Position numbers and translations under genes: made by a program | Shown here: one piece after another, positions 18,014 to 25,887 of the stretch | Numbering within the stretch: position 1 is the stretch's first letter | How the letters are laid out: the number at the start of each line of letters is the position of its first letter | From: Alphaproteobacteria bacterium | GTDB taxonomy: Bacteria > Pseudomonadota > Alphaproteobacteria > Micavibrionales > Micavibrionaceae | DNA length: 32,158 nt | Reading direction: 5' to 3' | Assembly: GCA_020442475.1 (NCBI GenBank) | Contig: JAGRKA010000020.1 | Span: 3,103-35,260 of the forward strand | The notes under the pieces: generated by a model | Database searches by the model: none | What the model was told of the DNA's origin: nothing | What the model saw: the letters and a program-made list of their open reading frames with translations, nothing else

Positions 18014-18448
18014 TCACCCACGCTCCAGCGCGGCGCGCAGCTTGGCCAGTTCCACCTGCGCCCGCAGATCGACCTCATCCATCAAAGCCGTTAGAGCGGG
18101 GTCGGCAATCTTTTCCCGGTGAGAGGCCACTATATCGGCGATATCAACCATATGCCCCACTGTGAGCGTCCCGCCCAGCATGGCCATCCGGATATTATCA
18201 AGCTCGTCGAGAATCAGATTCGCCCTGTGCTTCATACGCTTGCGCGATGCGCCTTGCGCCGGGTCTTCAGCAGCCTGTACCGCCAGCAAGGCATCAACAT
18301 GCGCGATGGAATGCGTCGCCGCAGCGGGCGCGGCCTTTTGCGGCGCCGAAGCCATGAAATCACCAAAGCTGCCGTCGGCCTGCCCTGCTTTACCGGATTT
18401 TTTGGCCTTATCCGTCCCTTGAGTCCGCCCCGGCCCCTGTATTTTCAT
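18014..18448 (-). CDS. fliX: Flagellar assembly regulator FliX
   Basis: FliX is an alphaproteobacterial protein that couples completion of early flagellar structures to the sigma-54 activator FlbD. The 144-residue product matches the Caulobacter protein in length and plan. It starts MKIQGPGRT, has an Ala/Gly/Lys-rich linker (10-45), then HVDALLAVQ, the helix KRMKHRANLILDELDNIRM, LGGTLTV and the C-terminal helix DEVDLRAQVELAKLRAALE. ATG 18448 has GGGG upstream, and a TATACT -10-like box lies at 18485-18480 on the minus strand. It is divergent from flgI, whose sigma-54 promoter it would help control in trans. flbD itself is not in this window. Confidence 0.9.
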   Translation of the reverse strand: MKIQGPGRTQGTDKAKKSGKAGQADGSFGDFMASAPQKAAPAAATHSIAHVDALLAVQAAEDPAQGASRKRMKHRANLILDELDNIRMAMLGGTLTVGHMVDIADIVASHREKIADPALTALMDEVDLRAQVELAKLRAALERG

Positions 18449-18552
18449 CGGTGCTATCCCCTGTATATGTCCGGCGGATAGTATAACGCAGTTTCAAATG
18501 CTATGGGCAGAATTTTCTACCAAGACAAAATCGGAAAGCTATAAGGAAAGAA

Positions 18553-18578
18553 TTGCCGCTATCCATTCCCGCCGGCAA
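18553..18578. promoter_or_regulatory. Possible enhancer (FlbD/ftr-like half-sites) upstream of flgI
   Basis: TTGCCG (18553-18558) and CGGCAA (18573-18578) are exact inverse complements about 90-110 bp upstream of the sigma-54 promoter at 18665, a normal enhancer distance. CGGCAA is the core of Caulobacter ftr elements as I recall them. The assignment to FlbD is inference. Confidence 0.35.
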
Positions 18579-18664
18579 AGGGCTGCAACTTTTTCCATCC
18601 AGCGCCCCTAAGGGCATAAATCTGTAACACATTCGTTTTAAACAGTTTTTCGAAACACAAAAAC

Positions 18665-18680
18665 TGGCACGAATTTCGCA
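18665..18680 (+). promoter_or_regulatory. Sigma-54 promoter of the flgI operon
   Basis: TGGCACGAATTTCGCA matches the TGGCAC-N5-TTGCA consensus except for TC in place of TT. The invariant GG (18666-18667) and GC (18678-18679) are separated by the required ten bases. Transcription would start near 18691, about 48 bases before the ATG of flgI. Confidence 0.75.
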
Positions 18681-18738
18681 TAGCTCTCTTGCGCGGGAAT
18701 GTTTTAGCCATCCCGCCGTAGATAAAGGACCGGATATT

Positions 18739-19902
18739 ATGCGCGGCATTCATGCCACATATAGAGAAAGAGCGACAGGAAAAGCCTGGCACCTGCCTGT
18801 ATGTGTGCTGAGCGCCCTGCTCCTTCTTCTTACAGCCGCGCCGAATGCCTCGGCAAAAACGTCCCGGATCAAGGATATCGTCGATATTGAGGGCGTACGC
18901 GACAACCAGCTTGTAGGATACGGGCTTGTGGTGGGCCTCAACGGCACGGGCGACAGCCTCGGCAACTCCCCCTTCACGGAACAAAGCCTGATCGCGATGC
19001 TGGAGCGCCTCGGCGTCAGCGTACGCGGCCAGAATATGAATACGGGCAATGTCGCTGCCGTCATGGTAACGGCCACTTTACCCCCCTTCACCAACCAAGG
19101 CTCGCGGATCGACATTAAAATCTCCGCGCTGGGCGATGCGAGCAGCCTTCAAGGCGGAACGCTTCTGGTCACGCCTCTTCTGGCAGCGGACGGGGAAGTT
19201 TATGTCGTCGCGCAAGGTGAAGTCAGCATCGCCGGTTTTTCTGCGCAAGGTCAGGCGGCCACCGTCACGCAAAATATCCCGACATCAGGACGGATCGCCT
19301 CCGGTGGAATCGTCGAGCGCGAAATCGACTTTAACCTTGCCGATCTCCAGCAGATCCGGCTGGCGCTGAAAAACCCGGACTTTACGACCGCGCGCCGGAT
19401 CGCGCAGGCTGTGAACGGCTTTACAGACGCCCAACTCGCACAGGCCGAAAATGCCGCCAGCGTTATCTTGCGCCGCCCGGCAAATTATGACGGTACGATC
19501 GTCGATTTGATTACGGATATCGAGCAGCTCCCCATTCAGCCCGACCAGCCCGCGCGCATCGTTATCAGCGAAAGCTCCGGCGTTATCGTGATGGGCGCGG
19601 ATGTACGGATCAGCAACGTGGCCATCGCCCAGAGCAATCTGACGGTCAAAATCACCGAAACGCCGCAGGTTTCACAGGCCAATCCTTTCGCCCCGCAAGG
19701 CGAGACGGTCACCGTTCCCCGCACAGACCTCGAGGTCAATAGCGGCGACGATGTAAAGCTGGCCACGCTGGACTCAGGCGTCACGCTGCAAGACCTCGTA
19801 ACAGGCCTCAACCGTCTGGGTATGCAGCCACGTGATATTATTACGATCCTGCAAGCCATCAAGGCCGCAGGCGCCCTCCAAGCTGAAATTGAGGTGATGT
19901 GA
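18739..19902 (+). CDS. flgI: Flagellar P-ring protein
   Basis: FlgI assembles in the periplasm into the P-ring, the bushing around the rod at the peptidoglycan. The 387-residue precursor has a long signal peptide (hydrophobic core VCVLSALLLLLTAAPNASA, cleaved near residue 39), then the family signatures RIKDIVDIEGVRDNQLVGYGLVVGLNGTGD and FTEQSLIAMLERLGV. PFTNQGSRIDIKISALGDA and QGGTLLVTPL follow, and the C-terminal LQDLVTGLNRLGMQPRDII closes the protein. ATG 18739 follows AAGGA by ten bases. It is the first gene of the sigma-54 operon. The stop codon shares one base with the start of flgJ. FlgA and FlgH, which usually accompany it, are not here. Confidence 0.97.
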   Translation: MRGIHATYRERATGKAWHLPVCVLSALLLLLTAAPNASAKTSRIKDIVDIEGVRDNQLVGYGLVVGLNGTGDSLGNSPFTEQSLIAMLERLGVSVRGQNMNTGNVAAVMVTATLPPFTNQGSRIDIKISALGDASSLQGGTLLVTPLLAADGEVYVVAQGEVSIAGFSAQGQAATVTQNIPTSGRIASGGIVEREIDFNLADLQQIRLALKNPDFTTARRIAQAVNGFTDAQLAQAENAASVILRRPANYDGTIVDLITDIEQLPIQPDQPARIVISESSGVIVMGADVRISNVAIAQSNLTVKITETPQVSQANPFAPQGETVTVPRTDLEVNSGDDVKLATLDSGVTLQDLVTGLNRLGMQPRDIITILQAIKAAGALQAEIEVM

Positions 19903-20276
19903 TGAACACGCTTCAAGGCACCGATACGAATGTTGCCATGATGCAGGCCGCGCAAGCCGGGGCCGCGTCTGCTGCCAATAACGCTAAAAATGCCCTGTCC
20001 GCTCGCGACATGGCACGAATCGATGGTGCTGCAAATGAATTTGAAGCGATGTTCCTGTCTGAAATGATGAAGCCCATGTTTGAGGGGCTAAGCACAGAAG
20101 CGCCCTTTGGTGGTGGCAAAGGTGAGGAAATCTTTCGCGGCATGATGATTCAGGAATACGGAAAAATGCTCTCGGGCACGGGGCGTATCGGGATCGCCGA
20201 TGCCGTCCGCGCGGAGATGATCCGGATGCAAGAGCAAGCAAATGGGCAGACCAAGGAAAAAGGAGGGATCAATTAA
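19902..20276 (+). CDS. flgJ: Rod-binding protein, FlgJ N-terminal type
   Basis: A 124-residue protein equal to the N-terminal rod-capping domain of enteric FlgJ, without the C-terminal muramidase, as is normal in alphaproteobacteria (where it has been called CheL). The core is ANEFEAMFLSEMMKPMFEGL, then FGGGKGEEIFRGMMIQEYGKML and GRIGIADAVRAEMIRMQ. It helps rod assembly in the periplasm. ATG 19902 overlaps the flgI stop (TGATG), with GAGG just upstream; a GTG three bases earlier is also possible. Its stop overlaps the next ATG (TAATG). These overlaps indicate translational coupling. Confidence 0.9.
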   Translation: MNTLQGTDTNVAMMQAAQAGAASAANNAKNALSARDMARIDGAANEFEAMFLSEMMKPMFEGLSTEAPFGGGKGEEIFRGMMIQEYGKMLSGTGRIGIADAVRAEMIRMQEQANGQTKEKGGIN

Positions 20277-20770
20277 TGGACACGCACACTGAAACAAACA
20301 ACAAAGTGAAGAGTGGAGAGAAAAAAACTGCTGCCGCGATGCCCCTCGCGCCTCTCCTGCCGCAAGAGCGCTCGCAAGCCTTGATGCAGCTCATCAAACT
20401 GACACAAGGACTTTCGACCCTCGCCGATAAAGAGGCGCAGGCGCTGGCCCGCAACGACATGCTTACATTTTCTATCCTTCAAGATGAAAAAGAACTTCTG
20501 ACGGGGCGCTATGTACGAGCCTCCGAAGAGTTTCGTAACCGGCTTGAAGATTTTCGTGGGGCAGACCCTACGCTTCTGGACAGGCTGATCACACTTCAGA
20601 AGGATCTCGGCGATAAGAGCGCTGACAATAATCAGGTGATCTCCCGGATTTACCAAAAGGCACGCAAAACAACGCAAAGCGCCCTTGTTACCGTGCAAGA
20701 ACTGGCACAGCGCCACAAGCTGAGCAGCGAAGAAACTGCGCCTGCAAACACTGAAAAACAGGAGAGTTAA
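20276..20770 (+). CDS. FlgN-like flagellar export chaperone (first copy)
   Basis: A 164-residue helical protein. Residues about 30-150 form the FlgN-type helical hairpin: LPQERSQALMQLIKLTQGLSTLADKEAQALARNDMLTFSILQDEKELLTGRYVRA. The alternation of a helix with E-x-x-A-L, a turn at ND, and Q-x-x-K-E-x-L is the hallmark of the FlgN/FlaG helper family. FlgN chaperones hook-filament junction proteins to the export gate. AAGGAGGG precedes ATG 20276, which shares its first base with the flgJ stop. Low-complexity tails at both ends are not conserved features. Identification rests on pattern and context, not on a catalytic motif. Confidence 0.65.
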   Translation: MDTHTETNNKVKSGEKKTAAAMPLAPLLPQERSQALMQLIKLTQGLSTLADKEAQALARNDMLTFSILQDEKELLTGRYVRASEEFRNRLEDFRGADPTLLDRLITLQKDLGDKSADNNQVISRIYQKARKTTQSALVTVQELAQRHKLSSEETAPANTEKQES

Positions 20771-20773
20771 ATC

Positions 20774-21280
20774 ATGGCACGTTTTCCGAAAGATCATATC
20801 GAACAAAATACAGAAAGCCGCAAGCAGGCGCATTTTCTTTCACAGGACCCAGAACAAGCGATGCAAGAGATGATGGAGAGCATCGATACGCTACGGGCCG
20901 TTTATCAGGAGGAGACCGAAGCCTTGATCACCGTCAATACGCAGGCATTCCTTGATCTCCAAACACAAAAACTTGAAGCCGCCCGTACCTATCAGCAGGG
21001 CATTGAAGAAATCCTGGAACGCCGCGAGGAGATGCAGAACGTCAACCCGCTGACAAAAAAACGGCTGGCGGAGATGCAAAAGAATTTTTCCACGCTCTCC
21101 GAACAAAACATGGAGGCCCTCAAAAGGATGCAGCGCACGATGGACCGGCTAAGTCAGACTATCCGTAAGGCCGCCAAAGACGCAGCCCATAAGCAGCGCG
21201 CCTTCAGCTATGGGGAAAACGGCACGTTGCAAAGCGATAACGGCAAGATCGTTTCAACCGGAATCAGTGAAACGGCTTAA
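20774..21280 (+). CDS. FlgN-like coiled-coil flagellar protein (second copy)
   Basis: A 168-residue, almost fully helical, Glu/Gln/Arg/Lys-rich protein directly after the first FlgN-like gene (three-base gap, AGGAG upstream of ATG 20774). Residues 28-125 read MQEMMESIDTLRAVYQEETEALI, then NTQAFLDLQTQKLEAARTYQQGI and KKRLAEMQKNFSTLSEQNMEALKRM. The pattern repeats that of its neighbour: an E-E-T-E-A-L helix, a turn at N-T, then a Q-x-x-K-x-x-A helix. This suggests paralogy. It could chaperone a different hook-associated substrate. The basic C-terminus (IRKAAKDAAHKQRAF) is distinctive. Confidence 0.6.
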   Translation: MARFPKDHIEQNTESRKQAHFLSQDPEQAMQEMMESIDTLRAVYQEETEALITVNTQAFLDLQTQKLEAARTYQQGIEEILERREEMQNVNPLTKKRLAEMQKNFSTLSEQNMEALKRMQRTMDRLSQTIRKAAKDAAHKQRAFSYGENGTLQSDNGKIVSTGISETA

Positions 21281-21337
21281 ACAGCAAGACAGATAACCGC
21301 AGAACATATCGAGTTTGATAAACAGGATTAATTGCAC

Positions 21338-22831
21338 ATGAGCGCCAGCATCTTTTTAACACAGCAAATTCAGACCAACCCGGCAAAAATTCCGGCGGGA
21401 AAACCTGTACATGAAGGTGACCCGGCGCTTCAGGGACTTGGCTTTCTGGGGCTGCTGCTGGCACAGATCGCTAAAAATGACGATGAAAACCTCCCCACCG
21501 GCACAGAGCCGGGTGAAACACTCCTGCAGTCGGAGAACCCTGCCCTCACGAAAAAGCCGGGGCTGGATATTGCACAGCTCCTTGCTGAAAACCCGGAGAT
21601 TGCCGAAGAAGTCAAAAATTTTACAACTGATGAACAAAACGCCCTGAGTGAAACACTGGCTTTGAACAGCAAGGCGTTTGACGATCTGCTCAAGCCCCTT
21701 ACAGGGCAAAGCACGACCCTTGACAGCACGGCAGACGCACACAACAAAACCATGGATTTTTTGCTTAAAAACAAAGAGTTAATTGAAAAACTTTATAAAT
21801 CAATTGAAGGTAATACATTTGATATTTCGAACCTGACTCCCGGGCAGATTACGGCACTCAAAAGTAAGACTGAAAACATCCTCAAACAGCTCGATATATT
21901 TATTAAAAACAATGAAATAAACGATTTATCTAATATAAAAGATGATCTTTCCGGTATCCTATCCGCGCTGGCGACCCTCCTCCCGTCCCAGCCCCCTTAC
22001 GGACAGAACGGCCTTCCCCTTGGGCAAAGACTCAACGCCATCCCTGTCGGCTTTAATGCGGACGGGGTCGAAGGTGACGGAGAAAACTCCCCCCGCCTCC
22101 TTTTTGATAAAATCATGGAAAGGCTGGCGGAGAAGGGCTTAGGGGCTGAAGGAAAGAAAAGCGCCCTGCCCGGCCTTGGGAACGGGCCCCTGACAGCAAA
22201 AGCAGACTCACAAGCCTTTACCCCCGGATTTGCACAAGGCTGGCCTTTTGCCTCGGGCGAGGGGCTGGAGCTCCCTCCCGGTTTCGACACCAGCCTACTT
22301 GAAAAATTCGGTGTCCACGCCCCCGGCAACGGCGTCAGCACGCCAAGCGCACTGACAAGCCTCGTCACGCAAACATCAGGTGCGGCACAAGCGCACCCGG
22401 CAACCCAGATGGTCGCTGCGACACTCCAAAAATCAGCCTCCTCCGGTGAAAATAAGTCCATCCTCCTCCAGCTGGACCCGCCGGAACTAGGCCGCGTACA
22501 GATCAAGATGCATTTTGGTCATGACAAGACCCTTAAAGCCAGCCTGATCGCTGAAAAACCGGAGACCTATATGATGCTCCAGCGTGACGCGCACATCCTT
22601 GAGCGCGCCCTGCAAGACGCCGGTCTGGATGCGGACGGCAGCTCGTTAAGCTTCGAACTGGCACAGGACGGAGAGGCTTTTGAGCGCCACGCAAATGGCA
22701 AGAACCATGGCTCTAATCATGACCCCAACGCGCCCAACAACAATGCAGACAGCGAATCTCTGATCGAAACCACAATGACATGGCGCGTAGATCCGGAAAC
22801 AGGGCGCATGCGCCTGAACATGGTCGCATAG
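21338..22831 (+). CDS. fliK: Flagellar hook-length control protein
   Basis: FliK is secreted through the flagellar export gate, measures the hook and switches export to filament substrates. The 497-residue protein has a long, low-complexity N-terminal ruler region and a C-terminal FliK domain (about 360-455). The latter carries the signature SILLQLDPPELGRVQIKMHF, then LKASLIAEKPETYMMLQRDAHILERALQDAGL. A His/Asn-rich stretch (HANGKNHGSNHDPNAPNNN) follows. I chose ATG 21338; TTG 21332, two codons earlier, is closer to AGGA. Bases about 21740-21960 are clearly AT-richer and Lys/Asn/Ile-rich (KNKELIEKLYKSIEG, IFIKNNEINDLSNIKDD), unlike the rest of the gene. It lies between the FlgN-like pair and flgD. 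Confidence 0.88.
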   Translation: MSASIFLTQQIQTNPAKIPAGKPVHEGDPALQGLGFLGLLLAQIAKNDDENLPTGTEPGETLLQSENPALTKKPGLDIAQLLAENPEIAEEVKNFTTDEQNALSETLALNSKAFDDLLKPLTGQSTTLDSTADAHNKTMDFLLKNKELIEKLYKSIEGNTFDISNLTPGQITALKSKTENILKQLDIFIKNNEINDLSNIKDDLSGILSALATLLPSQPPYGQNGLPLGQRLNAIPVGFNADGVEGDGENSPRLLFDKIMERLAEKGLGAEGKKSALPGLGNGPLTAKADSQAFTPGFAQGWPFASGEGLELPPGFDTSLLEKFGVHAPGNGVSTPSALTSLVTQTSGAAQAHPATQMVAATLQKSASSGENKSILLQLDPPELGRVQIKMHFGHDKTLKASLIAEKPETYMMLQRDAHILERALQDAGLDADGSSLSFELAQDGEAFERHANGKNHGSNHDPNAPNNNADSESLIETTMTWRVDPETGRMRLNMVA

Positions 22832-22861
22832 AGCAAATTTAAGGACGGAAAGGACTCCATT

Positions 22862-23572
22862 ATGGTATCGGATGTCACAGTAGGAACGGCAATAGACCAA
22901 CAATCGAAAACGGCTCAGGCCTCGACGAAGCTCGCCGCAGATTTCAGCCAATTTTTGACCTTGCTGACCACGCAGCTCCAGAATCAAGACCCTCTGTCCC
23001 CGATGGATACGACAGAGTTCACGAACCAACTCGTCGCCTTTAGCGGCGTGGAGCAGCAAATCAACACCAACCAGAAGCTCGATGATCTGGTTGCGCTTCA
23101 GCTCGGTAACGTTATGGGTGATGCGCTCGGCTATGTCGGCATGGATGTCAGCTATATCAGCTCCGAATTGAGTTTTGACGGCACTCGCCCGGTCAAGATC
23201 AATTACGCACTAAACGGACAGGCCGTCGATTCAAAACTGCGGATATACGATGAAGGCGGCAAGCTTGTCTTTGAGACCGATGCCGCAACCTCGACAGGCA
23301 ATAATGAATTTTTCTGGGACGGCAGCCTGAAAGGCGGCGGTATCGCAGCACCGGGTACATATGAAGTCAAGATTGACGCGCTTGATGTCGACGATGAGCC
23401 GGTGACGAGTTCGACCGTCGTAACCGGCAATGTCCGGGGCATAGAAACACAAAACGGGCTGGTCTTTGTTCTCATCGGGGAACGGGCTGTCTCGATCGGC
23501 AATATCCTGAACGCAAGCCAGCCGGCACCCACTGCCGCAGCGCCCGAAGAAACCACTGAAGAAAGCTCTTAA
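22862..23572 (+). CDS. flgD: Flagellar hook-capping scaffold protein
   Basis: FlgD caps the growing hook and guides FlgE polymerisation. The 236-residue protein has the canonical N-terminal motif FSQFLTLLTTQLQNQDPLSP-MDTTEFTNQLVAFSGVEQQI (residues about 29-68). A central Tudor/FnIII-like part follows with GYVGMDVSY, NYALNGQAVDSKLRIYDEGG and NEFFWDGSLKGGG-APGTYEVKIDA. The Ser/Glu/Thr-rich tail (PTAAAPEETTEESS) is a linker-like extension. ATG 22862 has GGAAAGGA upstream. It lies between fliK and the small frameshifted gene and is co-transcribed with them. Confidence 0.95.
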   Translation: MVSDVTVGTAIDQQSKTAQASTKLAADFSQFLTLLTTQLQNQDPLSPMDTTEFTNQLVAFSGVEQQINTNQKLDDLVALQLGNVMGDALGYVGMDVSYISSELSFDGTRPVKINYALNGQAVDSKLRIYDEGGKLVFETDAATSTGNNEFFWDGSLKGGGIAAPGTYEVKIDALDVDDEPVTSSTVVTGNVRGIETQNGLVFVLIGERAVSIGNILNASQPAPTAAAPEETTEESS

Positions 23573-23584
23573 AGGAGAGACGCG

Positions 23585-23775
23585 ATGCCTTACAGCATAG
23601 ATACATACTCAAGAACGGCTGGTACGCCCATAGCCCCCCTGCCCCGAACGCTCTGCTGGATTCGGGCAGCGGGCAGGACGCTGCGGCAGCGCATAACGCT
23701 CTTCTGGCTTTTTTATTTCAAACCCGTTTAACGGCGGACACTCAAATACGGACTCTGCATAGAAAGGAGACATAA
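23585..23775 (+). pseudogene. Small gene between flgD and flgE that appears frameshifted near its start
   Basis: ATG 23585 has a strong AAAGGAG seven bases upstream, but its own frame gives a 48-residue, compositionally poor product ending at 23731. A different frame (+2 relative to that ATG) is open through the whole interval and reads like protein: YILKNGWYAHSPPAPNALLD, then SGSGQDAAAAHNALLAFLFQ and TRLTADTQIRTLHRKET. Its TAA (23773-23775) lies one base before the flgE ATG, as genes in a tight operon do. That frame has no ATG, GTG or TTG near its beginning. A one-base deletion just after the ATG would join both halves into a protein of about 64 residues. It could be a sequencing error, a real frameshift or recoding. 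I do not recognise the family. Confidence 0.55.
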
Positions 23776-23776
23776 A

Positions 23777-25549
23777 ATGGGACTTTTCGGATCATTATTC
23801 ACGGGTGTGTCGGGGTTGTTTGCGCAATCGCAGAACACAGCTATCATTTCAAACAATATCGCTAATGTGAGCACAACCGGGTTCAAGCGCTCGGAAGCTT
23901 CGTTCCAAAGCCTTGTAACCACGGAAAGCCGTCTGTCGCGCTACTCACCGGGAACGGTCTCCGTCAACAGGCTGCAACGGGTTGACCAACAAGGCTCCAT
24001 TCAGCAGACCTCTTCTGCAACAGATGCTGCGATTTCCGGAAACGGCTTCTTCCCCGTCAAGCGCTCGACCGATTTCGGGCAGGAATTCCTCTATACCCGT
24101 GCCGGACAATTCTCAGAAGATTCGCAAGGGCTGCTGCGGAATGCCTCAGGATTCGTCCTGTATGCCTGGCCGATCGACTCAACAGGCAATCTCCCGGCCA
24201 ACCAGGGAGACCTCGTCTCGCTGATTCCGGCGGACGTGGCCTTCCTTGGCGGCCTGACACGCCCGACGACGGTTGCAGAGCTTGCCATCAACCTCGACGC
24301 CGATCAGCTTCCCATCGACCCGCACACGCTGGCCGTTGCCCAGCAACTCCCGGTCGGCGCGCAGCCGGCGCAGTTCTCACGGGGCCTGACCGTCTTCGAC
24401 GAACTCGGATCAGCCCAGACCGTAACGCTGGAATACCGCAAAGTCGTCGGCCCCATGGCGCACTTCACGTCAAACGCCGGTTCGGTGATGGATATTACAG
24501 ACATTCTGGCAGACCCGGCCGGACCGACCCCGAACATTAACGATCTGGACTCCTTCTCCATCAGCGACGGGATCAACCCTGCAGAAACAATTGTTTTCCG
24601 GAACGCCGCTGCTCCCACACCTCTGGGCGCAAACGAAGTTCAAACAGTGGATCAGCTCGTTAACAGGATCGAAGCTTATGCGGGTGGCGGCGTTCTGGAT
24701 GCGCGCCTGACTTCGACAGGCCAGCTTCTGGTTCAGTCCATTTCGCCGACATCGACACTGACAGTTGCCGACGTCGTCGGTAACCCGCTCACAGCCGTTT
24801 CGACCCTGAATATCATTCCGGATCCCAGCAGCGGTACGCTGACTTTTAATCCGGACTTTGATATCACGACAAATCTGCCTGCAGGCGTCTATGACGACCA
24901 ATCCACGAATTTCCCGCAATTTGCGAATCTGGCGACTCCAAACACGCAAGGCTGGTGGGAAATGACCGTCGTACACCCGAACGGATCGACCATCACACAA
25001 GGGCTCTTGAACTTTGCCGGAGACGGCACGCTCAACGCCTCCGCGGACGCCGCCGGTAACATTGATGTCGAGTTGAACAATATCGACTGGGGGAACGGTG
25101 CGGCCTTGCAGGATTTCTCACTGGATATTGAGCGCTTTTCACAATTTGCCGGTAATTTTGATGTGATCTTCTCCGACCAAAACGGCGCAGAGCTCGGCCT
25201 GAGAACCGGCGTGGAGTTAACGCGGGACGGCACGATCGTTGCACGTTTCTCCAATGGTGCCTCTGCAGACCTGTACAAGGTTCCGCTGATCACGTTTGCA
25301 AACTCAAACGGCCTGACAGAAGTATCGGGAACAGCCTATACCGAATCCGAAGAATCCGGGGAAGAAAACCTCCGGGAGGCCGGAACCGGGGGCGCAGGTT
25401 TCGTCGAAGCCTCTACGCTTGAAGCCTCAAACGTCGATCTTGCAGATGAATTTGCACGGCTTATCGTCGCCCAGAGGGCCTTCGGCGCCTCAACACGGGT
25501 GATTACGACCGTCGACCAGATGACAGAGGAGCTTCTAAGATTGAGATAA
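23777..25549 (+). CDS. flgE: Flagellar hook protein FlgE
   Basis: A 590-residue hook protein, longer than enteric FlgE but normal for alphaproteobacteria. The N-terminal rod/hook signature is GLFGSLFTGVSGLFAQSQNTAIISNNIANVSTTGFKRSE. The motif SATDAAISGNGFFPVK follows, with TRAGQFSEDSQGLLRNASGFVL next. The domain-2 region spans about 160-470 and holds a Flagellin_IN-like piece (VDQLVNRIEAYAGGGVLDAR). The C-terminal helix is ASNVDLADEFARLIVAQRAFGASTRVITTVDQMTEELLRL. AAAGGAG stands eight bases before ATG 23777. It is exported through the central channel and polymerises under the FlgD cap. Confidence 0.96.
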   Translation: MGLFGSLFTGVSGLFAQSQNTAIISNNIANVSTTGFKRSEASFQSLVTTESRLSRYSPGTVSVNRLQRVDQQGSIQQTSSATDAAISGNGFFPVKRSTDFGQEFLYTRAGQFSEDSQGLLRNASGFVLYAWPIDSTGNLPANQGDLVSLIPADVAFLGGLTRPTTVAELAINLDADQLPIDPHTLAVAQQLPVGAQPAQFSRGLTVFDELGSAQTVTLEYRKVVGPMAHFTSNAGSVMDITDILADPAGPTPNINDLDSFSISDGINPAETIVFRNAAAPTPLGANEVQTVDQLVNRIEAYAGGGVLDARLTSTGQLLVQSISPTSTLTVADVVGNPLTAVSTLNIIPDPSSGTLTFNPDFDITTNLPAGVYDDQSTNFPQFANLATPNTQGWWEMTVVHPNGSTITQGLLNFAGDGTLNASADAAGNIDVELNNIDWGNGAALQDFSLDIERFSQFAGNFDVIFSDQNGAELGLRTGVELTRDGTIVARFSNGASADLYKVPLITFANSNGLTEVSGTAYTESEESGEENLREAGTGGAGFVEASTLEASNVDLADEFARLIVAQRAFGASTRVITTVDQMTEELLRLR

Positions 25550-25811
25550 TAGCTCTTTGAAAAAGTTTCGGGCTCTGAGTTTCAGGCATGCTACCCCGCA
25601 CACCTAACCCCTGGAACTCAGGGTCCGGAAAACCTCTCCATCCCCGGGAGCCCGAATCCAGGACGGGCACGGCTTCCGGGGAGGAGTACCTGAAGATACA
25701 AAGCTCCACGGCTTAAAAGATAGCAAACGCCCCTCCCGGCACGGTCTTATGCCGCAGCATCCTCGCTTTTTCCGGGGGTGCTTATTCATGTTGGGGAAAA
25801 ATCGATATTTT
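25550..25811 (+). other. Structured GC-rich intergenic region between flgE and flagellin
   Basis: No convincing gene is seen in the 363 bases between flgE and flagellin. CTGAGTTTCAGG (25575-25586) pairs with CCTGGAACTCAG (25610-25621) over 12 bases with one wobble. CGGGCTC (25569-25575) can also pair with GAGCCCG (25648-25654), and CCCCGG (25642-25647) with CCGGGG (25676-25681). No T-run follows the stems, so intrinsic termination is not obvious. Differential stability of hook and flagellin messages is a possible role. Confidence 0.45.
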
Positions 25812-25841
25812 TTAACACCCTGTTAGGGTTTATGATATATT
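25812..25841 (+). promoter_or_regulatory. Candidate flagellin promoter with a palindrome in its spacer
   Basis: TTAACA (25812-25817) and TATATT (25836-25841) are 18 bases apart, each five of six to the sigma-70 consensus. ACCCT-GTT-AGGGT (25817-25829) lies in the spacer, placed like an operator. The 5' leader from about 25848 would be some 65 bases long. Confidence 0.45.
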
Positions 25842-25870
25842 CTGGTTCTAGAGGCTCAAGTATTGGGCCT

Positions 25871-25887
25871 TTATGCAGGATGCATAA
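25871..25887 (+). promoter_or_regulatory. Stem-loop in the flagellin mRNA leader
   Basis: TTATGC (25871-25876) and GCATAA (25882-25887) pair around AGGAT, 25 bases before the ATG and upstream of the AAAGGAG ribosome-binding site. In Caulobacter FlbT acts on the flagellin 5' untranslated region; flbT lies just downstream here, so this loop is a candidate target by analogy. Confidence 0.4.

Noticed and set aside
25737..25752. Sigma-54-like CGGCAC...TGCCG upstream of flagellin
   Set aside because: The GG and GC elements are 11 bases apart instead of the required 10, and the first base is C.
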